DNA of 64,000 bases from Lingula anatina (lineage: Eukaryota; Brachiopoda; Lingulata; Lingulida; Lingulidae), in the NCBI RefSeq assembly GCF_001039355.2, contig NW_019775291.1, positions 792,730-856,729 on the forward strand, written 5' to 3'. The notes under the pieces were generated by a model. The model was not told where the DNA came from. It made no database searches and was given only the letters and a program-made list of their open reading frames with translations. Position 1 is the stretch's first letter, and the number at the start of each line of letters is the position of its first letter. Below, piece after piece: positions 28,190 through 41,161 of this stretch. Both the position numbers and the translations under genes were made by a program.

Positions 28190-30368
28190 TCACATGGTAA
28201 GTCCTACGGCAACCATCAGTAGAAAGGCACAGACCAGGAATGTTAGACCAGGGAAAAAGTGTAACGTCGCTGGGTACAAGTTGTTGAATATGAGGCTGGC
28301 TATTAACATACTCAAAGACTGCGCAACACCCACAAATGCAAACACCTTACCTGTGTAAAAACAAAATAAAATACAAACTGCTCAAACCACAATTGTGAAT
28401 AGTTTACCTATATTAAGACAAAATAACTTGTTACAGTGAGAAACTCAAACAATGTGTTTTAACTCGATTCTTTACTCAAAAGTGATAAACTCCACGAAAC
28501 AAATTAGCTGTACATATCCTGGTTAGACAAAAACAAATTTTAAATGTTACTGATACCAAATTAGGTACCTTGTTCATTCACGCTGACCATTTTAGCAATG
28601 ATGGCTCTTAAAGCAGTGGACCCTGCGCCTGCCAGCATGTTAACAACAGGGACTGGAAGTAAGGAATTAAAGATATCGTTAAATCTGTGGTGTAGTAACA
28701 GTTTTAGTTGAATGTTTTTGTTTACAAAAGATTGCTGAGAAGATTGTGTTAGGTTAGACAAAAGATTCCTGAGAAGATTGGGTCTGGTGAGACAAAATGC
28801 TGCTGAGAATATTGTGTTAGGTGAGACAAATGACTGCTTTAGATATTGTGTCAGGTGTGACAATAAACTGTTAAGGGCATTGTGTTAAGTGTGACAAAAG
28901 TCTGTTAACGGTATTTTGTCGGGTGTGACAAAGTGATTTAAAAGATGTCATCCACCAGAAACAGAGGGAGAGAGGAGATATCATTCAGCAAACCCCGGTA
29001 TTGATGTTTGTAGTAAATGGCTGTGCATTCAGTCAACACTCACCCAACATAACCATCCATATAGTTTTGCAGAAAGCCAGTAACAGTTGCCCAGCTGTGT
29101 TACTGACAAGTCCTATTATACCCACTGTTGTGTCTTGAATGGAAAAGAACCTTTTAATCACTGGCAGAATGAAGAGTAGGAAGATCGTCATCAGAATCAT
29201 CCTGAGAGCATTGTAGATACCGTACAGAACCAGGTTCCAGCCAGGGATTGTGTAGTTTAGGTACAGAAGACAGACGTCCGCTCCACCTGAAAAGACGCAA
29301 ATAATTTAATATTAAAATGTGCGTTTCATTCATTTTTATCTAAATATTTTAATTTCATTCAAATTTGAGATATAATAAAAAACTGAGAAACTGAGCCCTG
29401 TATGCTGGTTATCAGCATAGTGTGAATAAAAAATCAATTTATATTTTGTTGAAATCTCTTTTTATTATTTCATAAGTCTAAATCCATGAATTTTATGTTG
29501 TCTTACCGCCTATGGTGATCATTCCTATCATGAAGGCAACCAGGGACAGCCAGAGGATCAGTCGTTTGTACCCTTCCCGCCTCACGAAGTAACATTTCAC
29601 GGCGGCGACGAAATGTTTGCAGTCAAACAGCCTGGCACACAAAGACCTGGGTTCTTCTGTACCTACACCTCTGCCACCTACTGGCGGTGGGTTCTTTATC
29701 CATAGAACAGAATACAAAAGTGCCACGCCCATCGAGGCCATTGTGAAGACAAAGGTGTAGGTAAACCCCGTGTATTTGACAAGGAGTCCAGAGAGAGCAA
29801 ACCCCACAGCGCCGCTCAGCTGCATCAACCCCTCACAAATACTGATGCGTATTAAGCGTTCCTTTTCACCACCTGAGATCACAGACACATAGCTGAACAC
29901 CGCCATTAAGAACGAGGCGAAGCCCCCTAGAACTCCGTACACGAAGTTACTGATCAGAATAAAGGCCGGGTGCCAGTTCATGTAGAACGAGTTCAAGACC
30001 AGGTTTACCATCATCAGCAGACCTCCCACGGCTGGTACGACGATCGGTATCTTCCGGTTGACGTTGTCGCCCCAAGACCCCATGAAGACAGCCGTAATCA
30101 TAGATGGGAACGTCTCAGAACAGGTGTTCAGCAATACCCACCTGGACACCTTGCTCTGGACGTAGTCCATCTTCTCTGGGTTGTTGGTCAGGTTATGGCA
30201 GACCATCTCGGAGTGAAACTCTCTGAGACACACTTTCTGTATGAAGAGTGCCTGGACACTGGGCAGGGTGATGAACAACGACAGCATGAAGAAGAAGATG
30301 GCAGGTTCCACGGAGACGATCAGACGAGGCTCGTGTTTGTGCTCGTCCCACCATTGTCGTAAAGACAT
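28190..30368 (-). CDS. SLC46-family transporter A (proton-coupled folate transporter-like), 4 coding exons
   Basis: Major-facilitator membrane transporter of the SLC46 group (folate or related solutes by proton symport; the substrate here is not known). Exons: 29507-30368, 29044-29286, 28569-28652, 28190-28350 (TGA). Joined 1350 bp, 449 aa, matching about 450-460 in the family. Visible: hydrophobic first helix after MSLRQWWDEHKHEPRLIVSV, glycosylation site NLT at 59-61 in a Cys-bearing loop, MFS motif A GSWGDNVNRK at 97-106, a hydrophilic central loop near 235-265, then further membrane segments. Closest domain order to SLC46A1/A3. A splice acceptor (TTTTCAG) lies 10 bases before the ATG, so a 5' UTR exon is expected upstream. 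Relative to gene B, the last coding part is split by an extra intron after EQG. Confidence 0.88.
28725..28925. repeat. Degenerate minisatellite in SLC46-A intron 2
   Basis: About six diverged units of roughly 36 bp with the theme GTTAGGT(T/G)(A/T)GACAAA...CTG(A/T)GAA.ATTGTG. It lies between the exons ending at 28652 and 29044, and similar GTGTGACA units recur in dynein introns. Confidence 0.6.
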
Positions 30369-33300
30369 CGCTGCTTCACTGAAAATAGGGTAGGGGGAAT
30401 CTCAAAAATGTTTTATAACAGGTTGTAGTGAACCATTGATTGTAGTTTTAGTTTGAATGTGATTAGCATATAAATTCAGACAAATTAGTTAAAATGTATC
30501 TACAATTAAAGGTACATAAAAACCGAGCATCGGTGGAGCGTAGATTCCCAGTAACACATGTAAATCACTTCTACTAGTTTCTTACAAAGAGAGGAAAAAT
30601 ATTACATCCAGCAGAACGTGAGAGGTCTTGTCACTCCTTGTTTTGACTGACTGAGATGCTCTTCCGTCAAGCTTGGCAGTTAAGTATCAGCATACAAGTT
30701 AATCAAACTATTTGAAATGGAATTGCTAACCTAAGAGAAATGGATTTTACAATCCTACATCCACGAGAAAAGGCATATTCCTATCTATGGTGACTTTAAT
30801 TGTTGGCGATGGGACTCTTGTTTGGCCGATTTGTCTGCCATTATGAAAATTGTCATTTTTCTAACCTAAATGATTGTTGTGAAAAAAGTTGTCTGATGTG
30901 TGTTAAGCATCAATTTCTGCCATAGAAACCACCTGTTAATCAAACATTTGAGATTCACCCTATTCAACTTAGGTACCATCATATACATGTACTGTATATA
31001 GTTACACATATTTTGTCTTTCCAAAACTGATGGATTTACTGACCTAAATAATATTTATAGCTCAAATTTCTCACCAGAAATGGACTGTTTGTCCTATTTT
31101 GTCTACAAAAATACTTGTTCCTCTAGAATTTTCCAAAGAAATCTATTATTAACCCTGAAAAGACCAGAACACTTTCTGATGAATCACTCTACTACCATGT
31201 CACATGGTGTATCAAACCGTGGCCAGTGAACGGGTATGAAAGTATGGTATTCCAACTGAAGCGAGTGTAGATTCTCAGTAACGCATATACTCAGGATGCC
31301 ACTTCTACTAGTTTCTCATACGACTAAAATAAAGTCCACATGCCAATTCATAAACCAAATGAATCTTTCGTTAAACCAAAACATAGTGTATGCCTATTTA
31401 TCCGTCCTTCTACCTCGTAAAAGTACGCTTAATGACATAGTATTGCGTGCAATGTATTATCTGCAGTCCAATATATAGATGTAGCTGCGTGCGCAATTAT
31501 ATACTTATTCAAATGAGTTGCCCCAAACGACAAAGAAAGAGTTATATAATATATATATATAGCACAGAAAGAAAGCAGAAAATGTCCGTTCAAATATCAA
31601 AAAATTTCCTTTGGTATTTCTCTAAAAAAATCATACCTATATGGTGGCATTTGGTCGAGGTTTGATGCAAATAACTTCAAATACTTCTGTAATGGTGCAA
31701 AATTAACAATACTAGAAACAAAACCCGTTCAGTTATTCTTAAGTTAGAAAATGTTGTTTTTCGAAATAAAAGCCGTAAATCGTAGATGTAACAACTTGTA
31801 TAGGGATAAAAGTTCGGGACGTTTTCGTTCAGTGCAATAGCGTCGGTACTATTTCTGAAAAGGAGAAAACTTTTGACAAATAAATCAGCATTTTTAACCG
31901 CAGTTTAAGGGTAAAATATATACATATACAATATACAATATATACAATATGTATATGGTGGAAAGTCGGTTGAATAGTATGTATAGTGGATATGGTTTCT
32001 AGGATAACCAGCCACTGGGTTACTTGACAAGTAGTAATTTTAAGTGCTTAATTTATATATTTATTGTAATGTCAACTATGTCTTTATTCAGAATAGTAAG
32101 CAAGTTTTATTTATTAATTAATATTTTTGAGGGGGAAGGGTTCAACTTATCCGCCTGCTTCCGACGCTTATCGCTGATGTAATTCAGAAAAGGGAGGAGG
32201 ATGGTTTACCCTTATAGTGACGAACAGTATTTTTTCTTAGAAGTTAAACTCTTGGCAATTAAAGAAATAAACTTTTTATGCAGGAAAATTAACTTCTTGC
32301 TACATAAAAGTGTAAAGTGTATTCTATGTTTTTAATTTCCTCTTACTAGTACTGTTTCAATGGAGTACAGACATTTTGTATAGAATGTGACGTACCGCAG
32401 TGAGCAGAGCAGTACTTTAACTAGTCAGATATGACAGCTACCACCAATACATAAAGACTGTCATGAAGCTCTGGAGAGACAGAAAGTTTGTGCTACATGA
32501 TGGATCCTATCTACGATATTTACTCGACGTAACAGGGCAGTAGCCACCACTGATAACAATGCGGTCACAAGGCCGTCACTTACGCGATACTTTAATTAAG
32601 ATACCATCAAGGTTCATTTTAACCATTTTGTTTTAATATTCTGGTATTTTCAATTACTTACTTAATTAATTAATTTGTTTGTTTATTTACTTCTCTATTT
32701 ATTTAATAGCTCAGAAGAATATCTTACCTGTATATCCCTTTGCCAAACTGGTAGAGCGGAACTATTGCAAGTTGCAGCTAATCAAGGATCAAGGATCGAG
32801 CAATGGCTAGTAAAGTAGATATATTCATTAAAAGAAGTAATATGCCATCAGAACGCCTCTACTGTCAATTGACCATGTGATACCCGGAAGATAAACGCTG
32901 TCGTCTGACCGGAAGCAGAGGCGATGGCTGGACGCTGTTACCAGTAGAATTGACTATGATGATATTTTCACGTCGTCACCCTGAGCCCGTTTCTGTTATG
33001 TAAGAACTACATACATAGCACATGATACTGTTTCTTAGGACTAACTTAGTCCCGTGTTGTTAATGAGGTGAGATTAACCCAAGTCACTGTGCAGTGCAAA
33101 AATCTACGGGGTCAAAATGTGGAACTGAGATAACGAAAGCTAGCTTTATGAGGCTGGCAGGGTTCGTGATCATCAAAATGCTGAAAATGAGGTTTTTCGT
33201 GCATGTTATTATTCAATAATGCATATTTATTTTTCCTTATTAAAAACAATAACCCCCCCCCCCGACATATAAAATATCGGGGTTTATATTTCTCGTTGCA

Positions 33301-34219
33301 AAGCATACCAGGTAAACGAGTAGCAATCTCAAGTATATTAGTACACTTCACCAACCGTCTCCTCTCTACGAAACTACGTGACGAAACTGCAGGGTAACAG
33401 TGAGTCCACCCTCCATTTAATTACAGGTTAGGGTTAGCCTGACCTAAGTGGGTCAAAATCTAGGGCAATGTTTACCTGTGCAAATGAATGGGAACCGGAC
33501 TCTCTATCATGGGGGACTCTCTGTCAAACCGGGGTGAATTGAAGGACAGTTTAAGTTGAAACTGTGCTAGAAAAAAATATTCGTTATGTATTTCCTTATT
33601 TTACAATGAGCAGACGCACGCTATATTTTATGTAACACGTGATCTCTGTGTATCTACATGTAACCCCTTGATAATTAAGGCTCGGTGTCAGGAGCAAGGT
33701 ATATCTACTAGTGGGTTGTTACAGATAACACCTGCAGATATCATGTGATGTCTTGAATTTGGGGGACAAAGACAAACACTGTCAGTACTGTCATTACCTT
33801 GGTCACCATTATACATTTTTAATGTCTTGTCATACATTCCAAATCTTATCAGCTAAATTTATAATAAAATACGTAAAATTAACATAAGTTGATGAGTATG
33901 AATTAAGTTCTGGTAGTTTAAATGTGCCAGTGTGGAGTGATTGGACATATTTTCTGAATAGTTCTGTGTTGACTGACGTGACTGTTCTAAGTACTTTTCG
34001 TGTACTCCCCATTTTTTGATACGTATTTCCGTATTTACTATAGAAGTGTTTCCACTACTATTTTTCATTCCTCTTTCAGACTCACATTACAGACATCCTC
34101 TTGTCTTGTAATTCGTCGTTTCAGTCATTTAACAACGCTCTCTCGGACATTGTGCATTGATTTGTAGTAAGACTGGTAGTTTAATTTAAGATGAACATGT
34201 TAAATTGGTAGCATCATTT
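30369..34219. other. SLC46-A upstream region, haplotype 1 copy
   Basis: No coding sequence seen. The block matches 35767-40276 closely (SNPs, small indels, different microsatellite lengths). A conserved minus-strand donor (TATACAG|GTAAGAT) lies at about 32723-32735 and again near 38125-38137, fitting a noncoding first exon of SLC46-A spliced to the acceptor just before the ATG. A polyC run is at 33250-33262. Confidence 0.5.
32735..32810 (-). promoter_or_regulatory. Candidate 5' UTR exon of SLC46-A
   Basis: On the minus strand AACTGCAAGTTGCAATAGTTCC-like sequence leads to GGGATATACAG|GTAAGATAT at about 32733. An acceptor TTTTCAG|TGAAGCAGCG precedes the start codon of SLC46-A at 30368. The same donor is preserved in the other haplotype. 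The exon's left boundary and the start site are guesses. Confidence 0.35.
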
Positions 34220-35420
34220 ATTGTACCAGTGGCGTTGGCGCTGGCGATACACATGGTTATAGTCCCGTCCGGTCCGTTCCGCCGGCTCCGCCGGCTCCGC
34301 CGCCATGTTACTGTTACCGCTTCTCCTCCTAGACGGTAAGGGCCTCCATACCCATCTCTTGGATTTAGGTCACCTATAATCTCAACTCGTTCCGCGTAAA
34401 ATTTGGGCTTTGTCGGTATTGGGGTCTAGGTGTGGCATTCATTGCAATGCACCCTTGTCCAAAAATGGCAAAATTAAATGCTAATTATCTATCCTACGGA
34501 AGGAATTATGGGAAAATTTTCTACAGACGGCTTTCCAAAAGTCATATGTGGAGATTTCAAATACACCCTTGGATTTGACCTTTGACCTTTATTTCAAGGT
34601 CAAACGGGCCAAAATTTTCAAAAAAACGAATTTTTTTACGAAAAAAATTATTTGCGCTGTTATTCAGACACTACACAGACTTAACCAATAATATTATTGG
34701 AAAGTGTTAAGCTTCGGGTCATCTTTCATGTCCGTGAATTTGGGCTCATTCAGTGCATTTTCACGGGAGTAGAGGCCATAAGATACCGAAACTGAAAACT
34801 GTCTCTAATTCGGGAACCGTTAATGCTAGAGACCTATTCTTTTTTGCATTTTGTAGAGCATGTAAAGCCCAACACTGAAGGTGGTCTCCGTTTTTTTTTT
34901 TTTTTTTTGTATTCCATACGGTTTTCGAGTTACGCTGTATCAAAAAGTACATATTGGTGGTGAAAGCAAAATGTGCAGTACGGTATTGGATAATAAATTT
35001 TGAACCCCGGGAAAATAAAACATAAGGCTTGGCGAGGCAGACAACTTCTGGTCAAAAATGACATTATTTCATGAAATTTTAACATCTGGAACTTCTGAGC
35101 ACCTCCCATTTCAAGAATTTCAACCAAAATGACCTTTTCTATATTTTAATTAATTTTTTCTGTAGGAAATTTATGGCACATTATTGTAACTCCAAAATTA
35201 TAACATTTAGTCCCTTATATCTCCAAAACTGGCAGAGATAGGTCCATAGTTACTATTGAACTTGAATAGAAAGAAATATACTGGCAATCTAAATGTGACC
35301 TTGAAATTGACCTTTGACCTACTTTTCATCATGAATTGAACTTTGCAAATATTGGTTCCCTTTTATCTCCAAAACTGGCAGAGATAGGTCCATAGTTACT
35401 ATCGAACTTGAATAGGAAGT
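34220..35420. mobile_element. Haplotype-specific insertion, left part (satellite-like)
   Basis: Haplotype 1 runs GCATCATTTATT then GTACCAGTGGCG...; haplotype 2 at 40277 runs straight on as GCATCATTTATTATATCATAG. So foreign sequence begins here. It includes a GC-rich block (34260-34310) and, at its right end, tandem units of about 147 bp containing CCAAAACTGGCAGAGATAGG (near 35222 and 35372), and is cut by the N at 35421. The matching right end is at 45251-45588. No open frame seen. Confidence 0.7.
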
Positions 35421-35421
35421 N

Positions 35422-35766
35422 TCCCACGGCTGGTACGACGATCGGTATCTTCCGGTTGACGTTGTCGCCCCAAGACCCCATGAAGACAGCCGTAATCATA
35501 GATGGGAACGTCTCAGAACAGGTGTTCAGCAGTACCCACCTGGACACCTTGCTCTGGACGTAGTCCATCTTCTCTGGGTTGTTGGTCAGGTTATGACAGA
35601 CCATCTCGGAGTGAAACTCTCTGAGACACACCTTCTGTATGAAGAGTGCCTGGACACTGGGCAGGGTGATGAACAACGACAGCATGAAGAAGAAGATGGC
35701 AGGTTCCACGGAGACGATCAGACGAGGCTCGTGTTTGTGCTCATCCCACCATTGTCGTAAAGACAT
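35422..35766 (-). pseudogene. 5' fragment of SLC46-A exon 1 (haplotype 2 copy)
   Basis: The first 115 codons of SLC46-A (from the ATG at 35764-35766 to PIVVPAVG) recur almost unchanged and stop at the N at 35421. All differences from 30024-30368 seen are silent. This is the left edge of the second haplotype's contig rather than a truncated paralogue. Confidence 0.88.
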
Positions 35767-36911
35767 CGCTGCTTCACTGAAAATAGGGTAGGGGGAATCT
35801 CAAAAATGTTTTATAACAGGTTGTAGTGAACCATTGATTGTAGTTTTAGTTTGAATGTGATTAGCATATAAATTCAGACAAATTAGTTAAAATGTATCTA
35901 CAACTAAAGGTACATAAAAACCCGAGCATTGGTGGAGCGTGGATTCCCAGTAACACATGTAAACCACTTCTACTAGTTTCTTATACGACAAAAAGAGGGA
36001 AAATATTACATCCAGCAGAACGTGAGAGATCTTGTCACTCCTTGTTTTGACTGACTGAGATTCTGGCTTGGCAGTTAAGTATCAGCATACAAGTTAATCA
36101 AACTATTTGAAATGGAATTACTAACCTAAGAGAAATGGATTTTACAATCCTAGATCCACGAGAAAAGGCATATTCCTATCAATGGTGACTTTAATTGTTG
36201 GCGATGGGACTCTTGTTTGGTCGTTTTGTCTGCCATTATGAAAATTGTCATTTTTCTAACCTAAATGATTGTTGTGAAAAAAGTTGTCTGATGTGTGTTA
36301 AGCATCAATTTCTGCCATAGAAACCACCTGTTAATCAAACATTTGAGATTCACCCTATTCAACTTAGGTACCATTATATACATGTACTGTATATAGTTAC
36401 ACATATTTTGTCTTTCCAAAACTGATGGATTTACTGACCTAAATAATATTTATAGCTCAGATTTCTCACCAGAAATGGACTGTTTGACCCATTTTGCCTA
36501 CAAAAAAACTTGTTCCTCTAGAATTTTCCAAAGAAATCTATTATTAACCCTCATGTCACATGGTGTATCAAACCGTGGCCAGTGAACGGGTATGAAAGTA
36601 TGGTATTTAAGTTCCAACTGAAGCGAGTGTAGATTCTCAGTAACGCATACATGTATACTCAGGATGCCACTTCTACTAGTTTCTCATACGACTAAAATAA
36701 AGTCCACATGCCAATTCATAAACCAAATCAATCTTTCGTTCAATCAAAACATAGCTTTAAAAGTGTATGGCCTATTTATTAAACCTTCTACCTCGTAAAA
36801 GTACGCTTAATGACATAGTATAGCGTGCAATATAATCAGCAGTCTATGTATGGATGTAGCTGCGTGCGCAATAATATACTTATTCAAATGAGTTGCCTCA
36901 AACGACAAAGA

Positions 36912-36912
36912 G

Positions 36913-36990
<78 letters not shown>
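36912..36990. repeat. (AT)n microsatellite, length differs between haplotypes
   Basis: About 39 AT pairs. The allelic position near 31545-31560 has only about eight. It follows AAACGACAAAG(AAAG)AGTTATAT in both. Confidence 0.95.
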
Positions 36991-36993
<3 letters not shown>

Positions 36994-38745
36994 AGAAAGA
37001 AAGCAGAAAATGTCCGTTCAAATATCAAAAAATGTCCTTTGGTATTTCTCTAAAAAAAATCATACCTATATGGTGGCATTTGGTCGAGGTTTGATGCAAA
37101 TAACTTCAAATACTTCTGTAATGGTGCAAAATTAACAATACTAAAAACAAAACCCGTTCAGTTATTCTTAAGTTAGAAAATGTTATTTTTCGAAATAAAA
37201 GCCGTAAATCGTAGATGTAACAACTTGTAAAGGGGTAAAAGCTCGGGCCGTTTTCGTTCAGTGCAGTAGCGTCGGTACTTTTTCTGAAAAGGAGAAAACT
37301 TTTGGCAAATAAATCAGCATTTTAACCGCAGTTTACGGATAAAATATATATATGGTGGAAAGTCGGTTGAATAGTATGTATAGTGGATATGGTTTCTAGG
37401 ATAACCAGCCACTGGGTTACTTGACAAGTAGTAATTTTAAGTGCGTAATTTATATATTTATTGTAATGTCAACTATGTCTTTATTCAGAATAGTAAGCAA
37501 GTTTTATTTATTAATTAATATTTTTGAGGGGGAAGGGTTCAACTTAGCCGCCTGCTTCCGACGCTTATCGCTGATGTAATTCAGAAAAGGGAGGAGGATG
37601 GTTTATCCTTATAGTGACGAACAGTATTTTTTCTTAGAAGTTAAACTCTTGGCAATTAAAGAAATAAACTTTTTATGCAGGAAAGTTAACTTTTTGCTAC
37701 ATAAAAGTGTAAAGTGTGTTCCATGTTTTTAATTTCCTCCTACTAGTATTGTTTCAATGGAGTACAGACATTTTGAATAGAATGTGACGTACCGCAGTGA
37801 GCAGAGCAGTACTTTACGTAGTCAGATATGACAGCTACCACCAATACATAAAGACTGTCATGAAGCTGTGGTGAGACAGAAAGTTTGTGCTACATGATGG
37901 ATCCTATCTACGATATTAACTCGACGTAACAGGCCAGTAGCCACCACTGATAACAATGCGGTCACAAGGCCGTCACTAACGCGATACTTTAATTAAGATA
38001 CCATATCAAGATTCATTTTGACTATTTTGTTTTAAAATCCTGGTAATTTTAATAACTTACTTAATTAATTAATTTGTTTGTTTATTTACTTATCTATTTA
38101 TTTACTGTAATAGCTGAGAAGAATATCTTACCTGTATATCCCTTTGCCAAACTGGTAGAGAGGAACTATTGCAAGTTGCAGCTAATTTAGGATCGAAGGA
38201 TCAAGGATCGAGCAATTGCTAGTAAAGTAGATATCCTCATTAAAAGAAGTAATATGCCATCAGAACACCTCTCCTGTCAACTGACCATGTGATACCCGGA
38301 AGATAAACGCTGTCGTCTGACCGGAAGTAGAGGCAATAGGTGGACGCTGTTACCAGTAGAATTGACTATGATGATATTTTCACGTCGTCACCCTGAGCCC
38401 CATTCTGTTATGTAAAAACTACATACAGAGCACATGATACTATTTCTTAGGACTAACTTAGTCCCGTGTTGTTAATGAGGTGAGATTAACCCAAGTCACT
38501 GCAGTGCAAAAATCTACGGGGTCAAAATGTGGAACTGAGATAACGAGAGCTAGGTTAAGGCTAAGATCTAATAAACGGATATTAGATCTTAGGTTAAGGA
38601 GACTGGCAGGGATTATGATCATCAAAATTCTGAAAATGAGGTTTTTCGTGCATTTTATTATTTAATAATGCATATTTATTTTTAGTGATTAAAAACACCC
38701 CCCACACCCCCTAGACATATAAAATATCGGTTTTTATATTTCTAT

Positions 38746-39135
38746 CGGAGCGTTTATCGTTTATTACCTCCGCCAATTGGAGGTTATGTTTTCCCTGTTT
38801 GTCTGTCTGTTTGTTTGTCTGTCATCAACATAACTCAAAAAGTTATGGATCGATTTTGATGAAATTTTCAGGGTAGGTCAGAAGTAGGCCAAGGAAGAGA
38901 TGATTAGTTTTTGGTGGTGATCCGGATCAATAATCAATAATCAAAAATCAATTATCAACATAACTCTAAAAGTTATGGACCGATTTTGATGAAATTTTCA
39001 GGGTAGGTCAGAAATGGGTTAACTTAGAAGTGATTAGTTTTTGGTGGTGATCCGGATCAATAATTAATCAATAATCAATAATAATAATAATTGCTGCCTT
39101 GGCGGAGGTCTGCGCTCTCGGAGTGCTTTCCTAGT
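38746..39135 (+). mobile_element. Dispersed inverted-end repeat, present on haplotype 2 only
   Basis: Absent at the allelic site near 33285-33325. The left end carries TTTATTACCTCCGCCAATTGG and the right end TTGGCGGAGGTCTGCGCTCT with TGCTTTCCTAG, so ACCTCCGCCA and TGGCGGAGGT face each other. Inside, a roughly 110-bp unit (AACTC.AAAAGTTATGGA.CGATTTTGATGAAATTTTCAGGG ... TTTTTGGTGATCCGGATCA, broken at variable bases) occurs twice. I have seen this type of repeat as widespread in marine invertebrate DNA, but I cannot name its class with confidence. Confidence 0.75.
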
Positions 39136-39840
39136 TTGAGATGAGATAACAATCTCAAGTATATTAGTACACTTCACCAACCGTCTCCTCTCTACGGTGT
39201 GACGAAACTGCAGGGTAACAGTGAGTCCACCCTCCATTTAATTACAGGTTAGGGTTAGCCTGACCTAAGTGGGTCAAAATCTAGGGCAATGTTTACCTGT
39301 GCAAATGAATGGGAACCGGACTCTCTATAATGGGGGACTCTGTCAAACCGGGGTGAATTGAAGGACAGTTTAAGTTGAAACTGTGCTAGAAGAAATATTC
39401 GTTATGTATTTCCTTATTTTACAATGAGCAGGCACACGCTATATTTTATGTAATTCGTGATCTCTGTGTATCTACACGTAACCCCTTGATAATTAAGGCT
39501 TGGTGTCAGGAGCAAGGTATATCTACTAGTGGGTTGTTACAGATAACACCTGCAGATATCATGTGATGTCTTGAATTTGGGGGACAAAGACAAACACTGT
39601 CAGTACAGTCATTACCTTTGTCACCATTATACATTTTTAATGTCTTGTCATACATTCCAAATCTTATCAGCTAAATTTATAATAAAATACGTAAAATTAA
39701 CATAAGTTGATGAGTATGAATTAAGTTCTGGTGGTTTAAATGTGCCAGTGTGGTGTGATTGGACATATTTTCTGAATAGTTCTGTGTTGACTGTCGTGAC
39801 AGTTCTAAGTACTTTTCGAGTACTCCCCATTTCTTGATAC

Positions 39841-40080
39841 ATGGTCATCTTGACATCTGGTCTTACATCACGTGATACATGGCCATCTTGACATCTGGTC
39901 TTACATCACGTGATACATGGTCATCTTGATATCTGGTCATACATCTCGTGACCATTCAATAGATATAAAGCCTAAGCGCGCCAATTTCAAGCACTGAGAC
40001 GGCGGAAAGGCTAACAGTGCCTGGTGTTGGTGAGTTGGTTAATGTAGTATTTCAGTTTCTATCTTTTTGAATTTCCTATC
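39841..40080 (+). promoter_or_regulatory. 240-bp haplotype-2-specific segment with promoter-like layout
   Basis: Haplotype 1 reads TTGATACGTATTTCC (near 34016-34030); haplotype 2 has 240 extra bases between GATAC and GTATTTCC. The segment has three 38-bp units (39841, 39879, 39917) with perfect CACGTG E-boxes at 39869-39874 and 39907-39912 and a mutated one in the third. TATA-like GATATAAAG follows at 39962-39970, and a donor-like TGTTG|GTGAGT about 60 bp further on. It may be the promoter end of a mobile element or a real noncoding first exon; this is inference. Confidence 0.5.
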
Positions 40081-40772
40081 GTATTTCCGTATTTACAATA
40101 GAAGTGTTTCCACTACTATTTTTCATTCCTCTTTCAGACTCACATTACAGACATCCTCTTGTCTTGTAATTCGTCGTTTCAGTCATTAAACAACGCCCTC
40201 TCGGACATTGTGCATTGATTTGTAGTAAGACTGGTAGTTTAATTTAAGATGAACATGTTAAATTGGTAGCATCATTTATTATATCATAGAAATCATATTA
40301 CGACTGTATTATAAAAATATCTTTGTATATCTCTTTTAGGGGTTTTGTTTTTATTCTACTGTTTTATTGGATTGGAATTTATGGTTGAATAAACTTTGAA
40401 CCAACCAACTGCGTTATATTGATCTACCCGGTCACAGAAATAAATTTATTACACCATACCCGGGTCCTATACAATTGGCCTTTTTTATTTTGAATATAAA
40501 TAAATGTTTTTGTCCTTTTCTATATGATATATGTGTGAACTTGGCTTAGTACATTTTCTGAAGAATTTATAAGAAGGTCTTTTTGTCCGTCTGCCTCTCT
40601 TCTAGTCTTCCCGTCTGTCTGCCTCCCACCTGTCCGTCCGCCATCTCTCTGTGACGAACTACGCCATGTATTGCTCCGTTTCTTCGATGCCCATCACCAG
40701 TGCTGGAATGATAAACGAGTGTTAATAGTTGCCAAGTATAGTGACTGCACACGGTGATTCCCCCCCCCCCCA

Positions 40773-40852
<80 letters not shown>
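40773..40852. repeat. (CA)n microsatellite with adjoining C run
   Basis: About 40 CA pairs after a run of C. The allelic copy at 46077-46100 has about 12 pairs. Confidence 0.95.
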
Positions 40853-40854
<2 letters not shown>

Positions 40855-41161
40855 TTAAGTTTGTAAAATGCCATTTTATGATAACACATTCACATTTTAA
40901 AACTGATATTTTAACTCTAATAGATTTAACTAAATAGAGCAGGTACCTGACTTATCCAGTGTTTGATCGTCTTGGGTGTTTGTGGTCTCTTCTACTGGCA
41001 TGTAACACCGCATAACACTGTGGAACAGAAACAGAGCAAGAATTTCACCAGCTGTGTTTGTCCTTATTTTATTTTAAATAGAGTCTCAATGAATAATTTT
41101 AATTTCTTTTTAGTTATATTTCAAGTGTCTGTACGCTTGACATTAATGTTCAGTAAGTAAC

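Noticed and set aside
29970-30362. Open frames of 130-145 codons on the + strand over SLC46 exons (also 42871-43284 and 48400-48837)
   Set aside because: Antisense shadows of the SLC46 coding exons; the opposite strand matches the transporter family with proper splice sites.
36825-37135. IYIYIY frames
   Set aside because: Translation of the (AT)n microsatellite.
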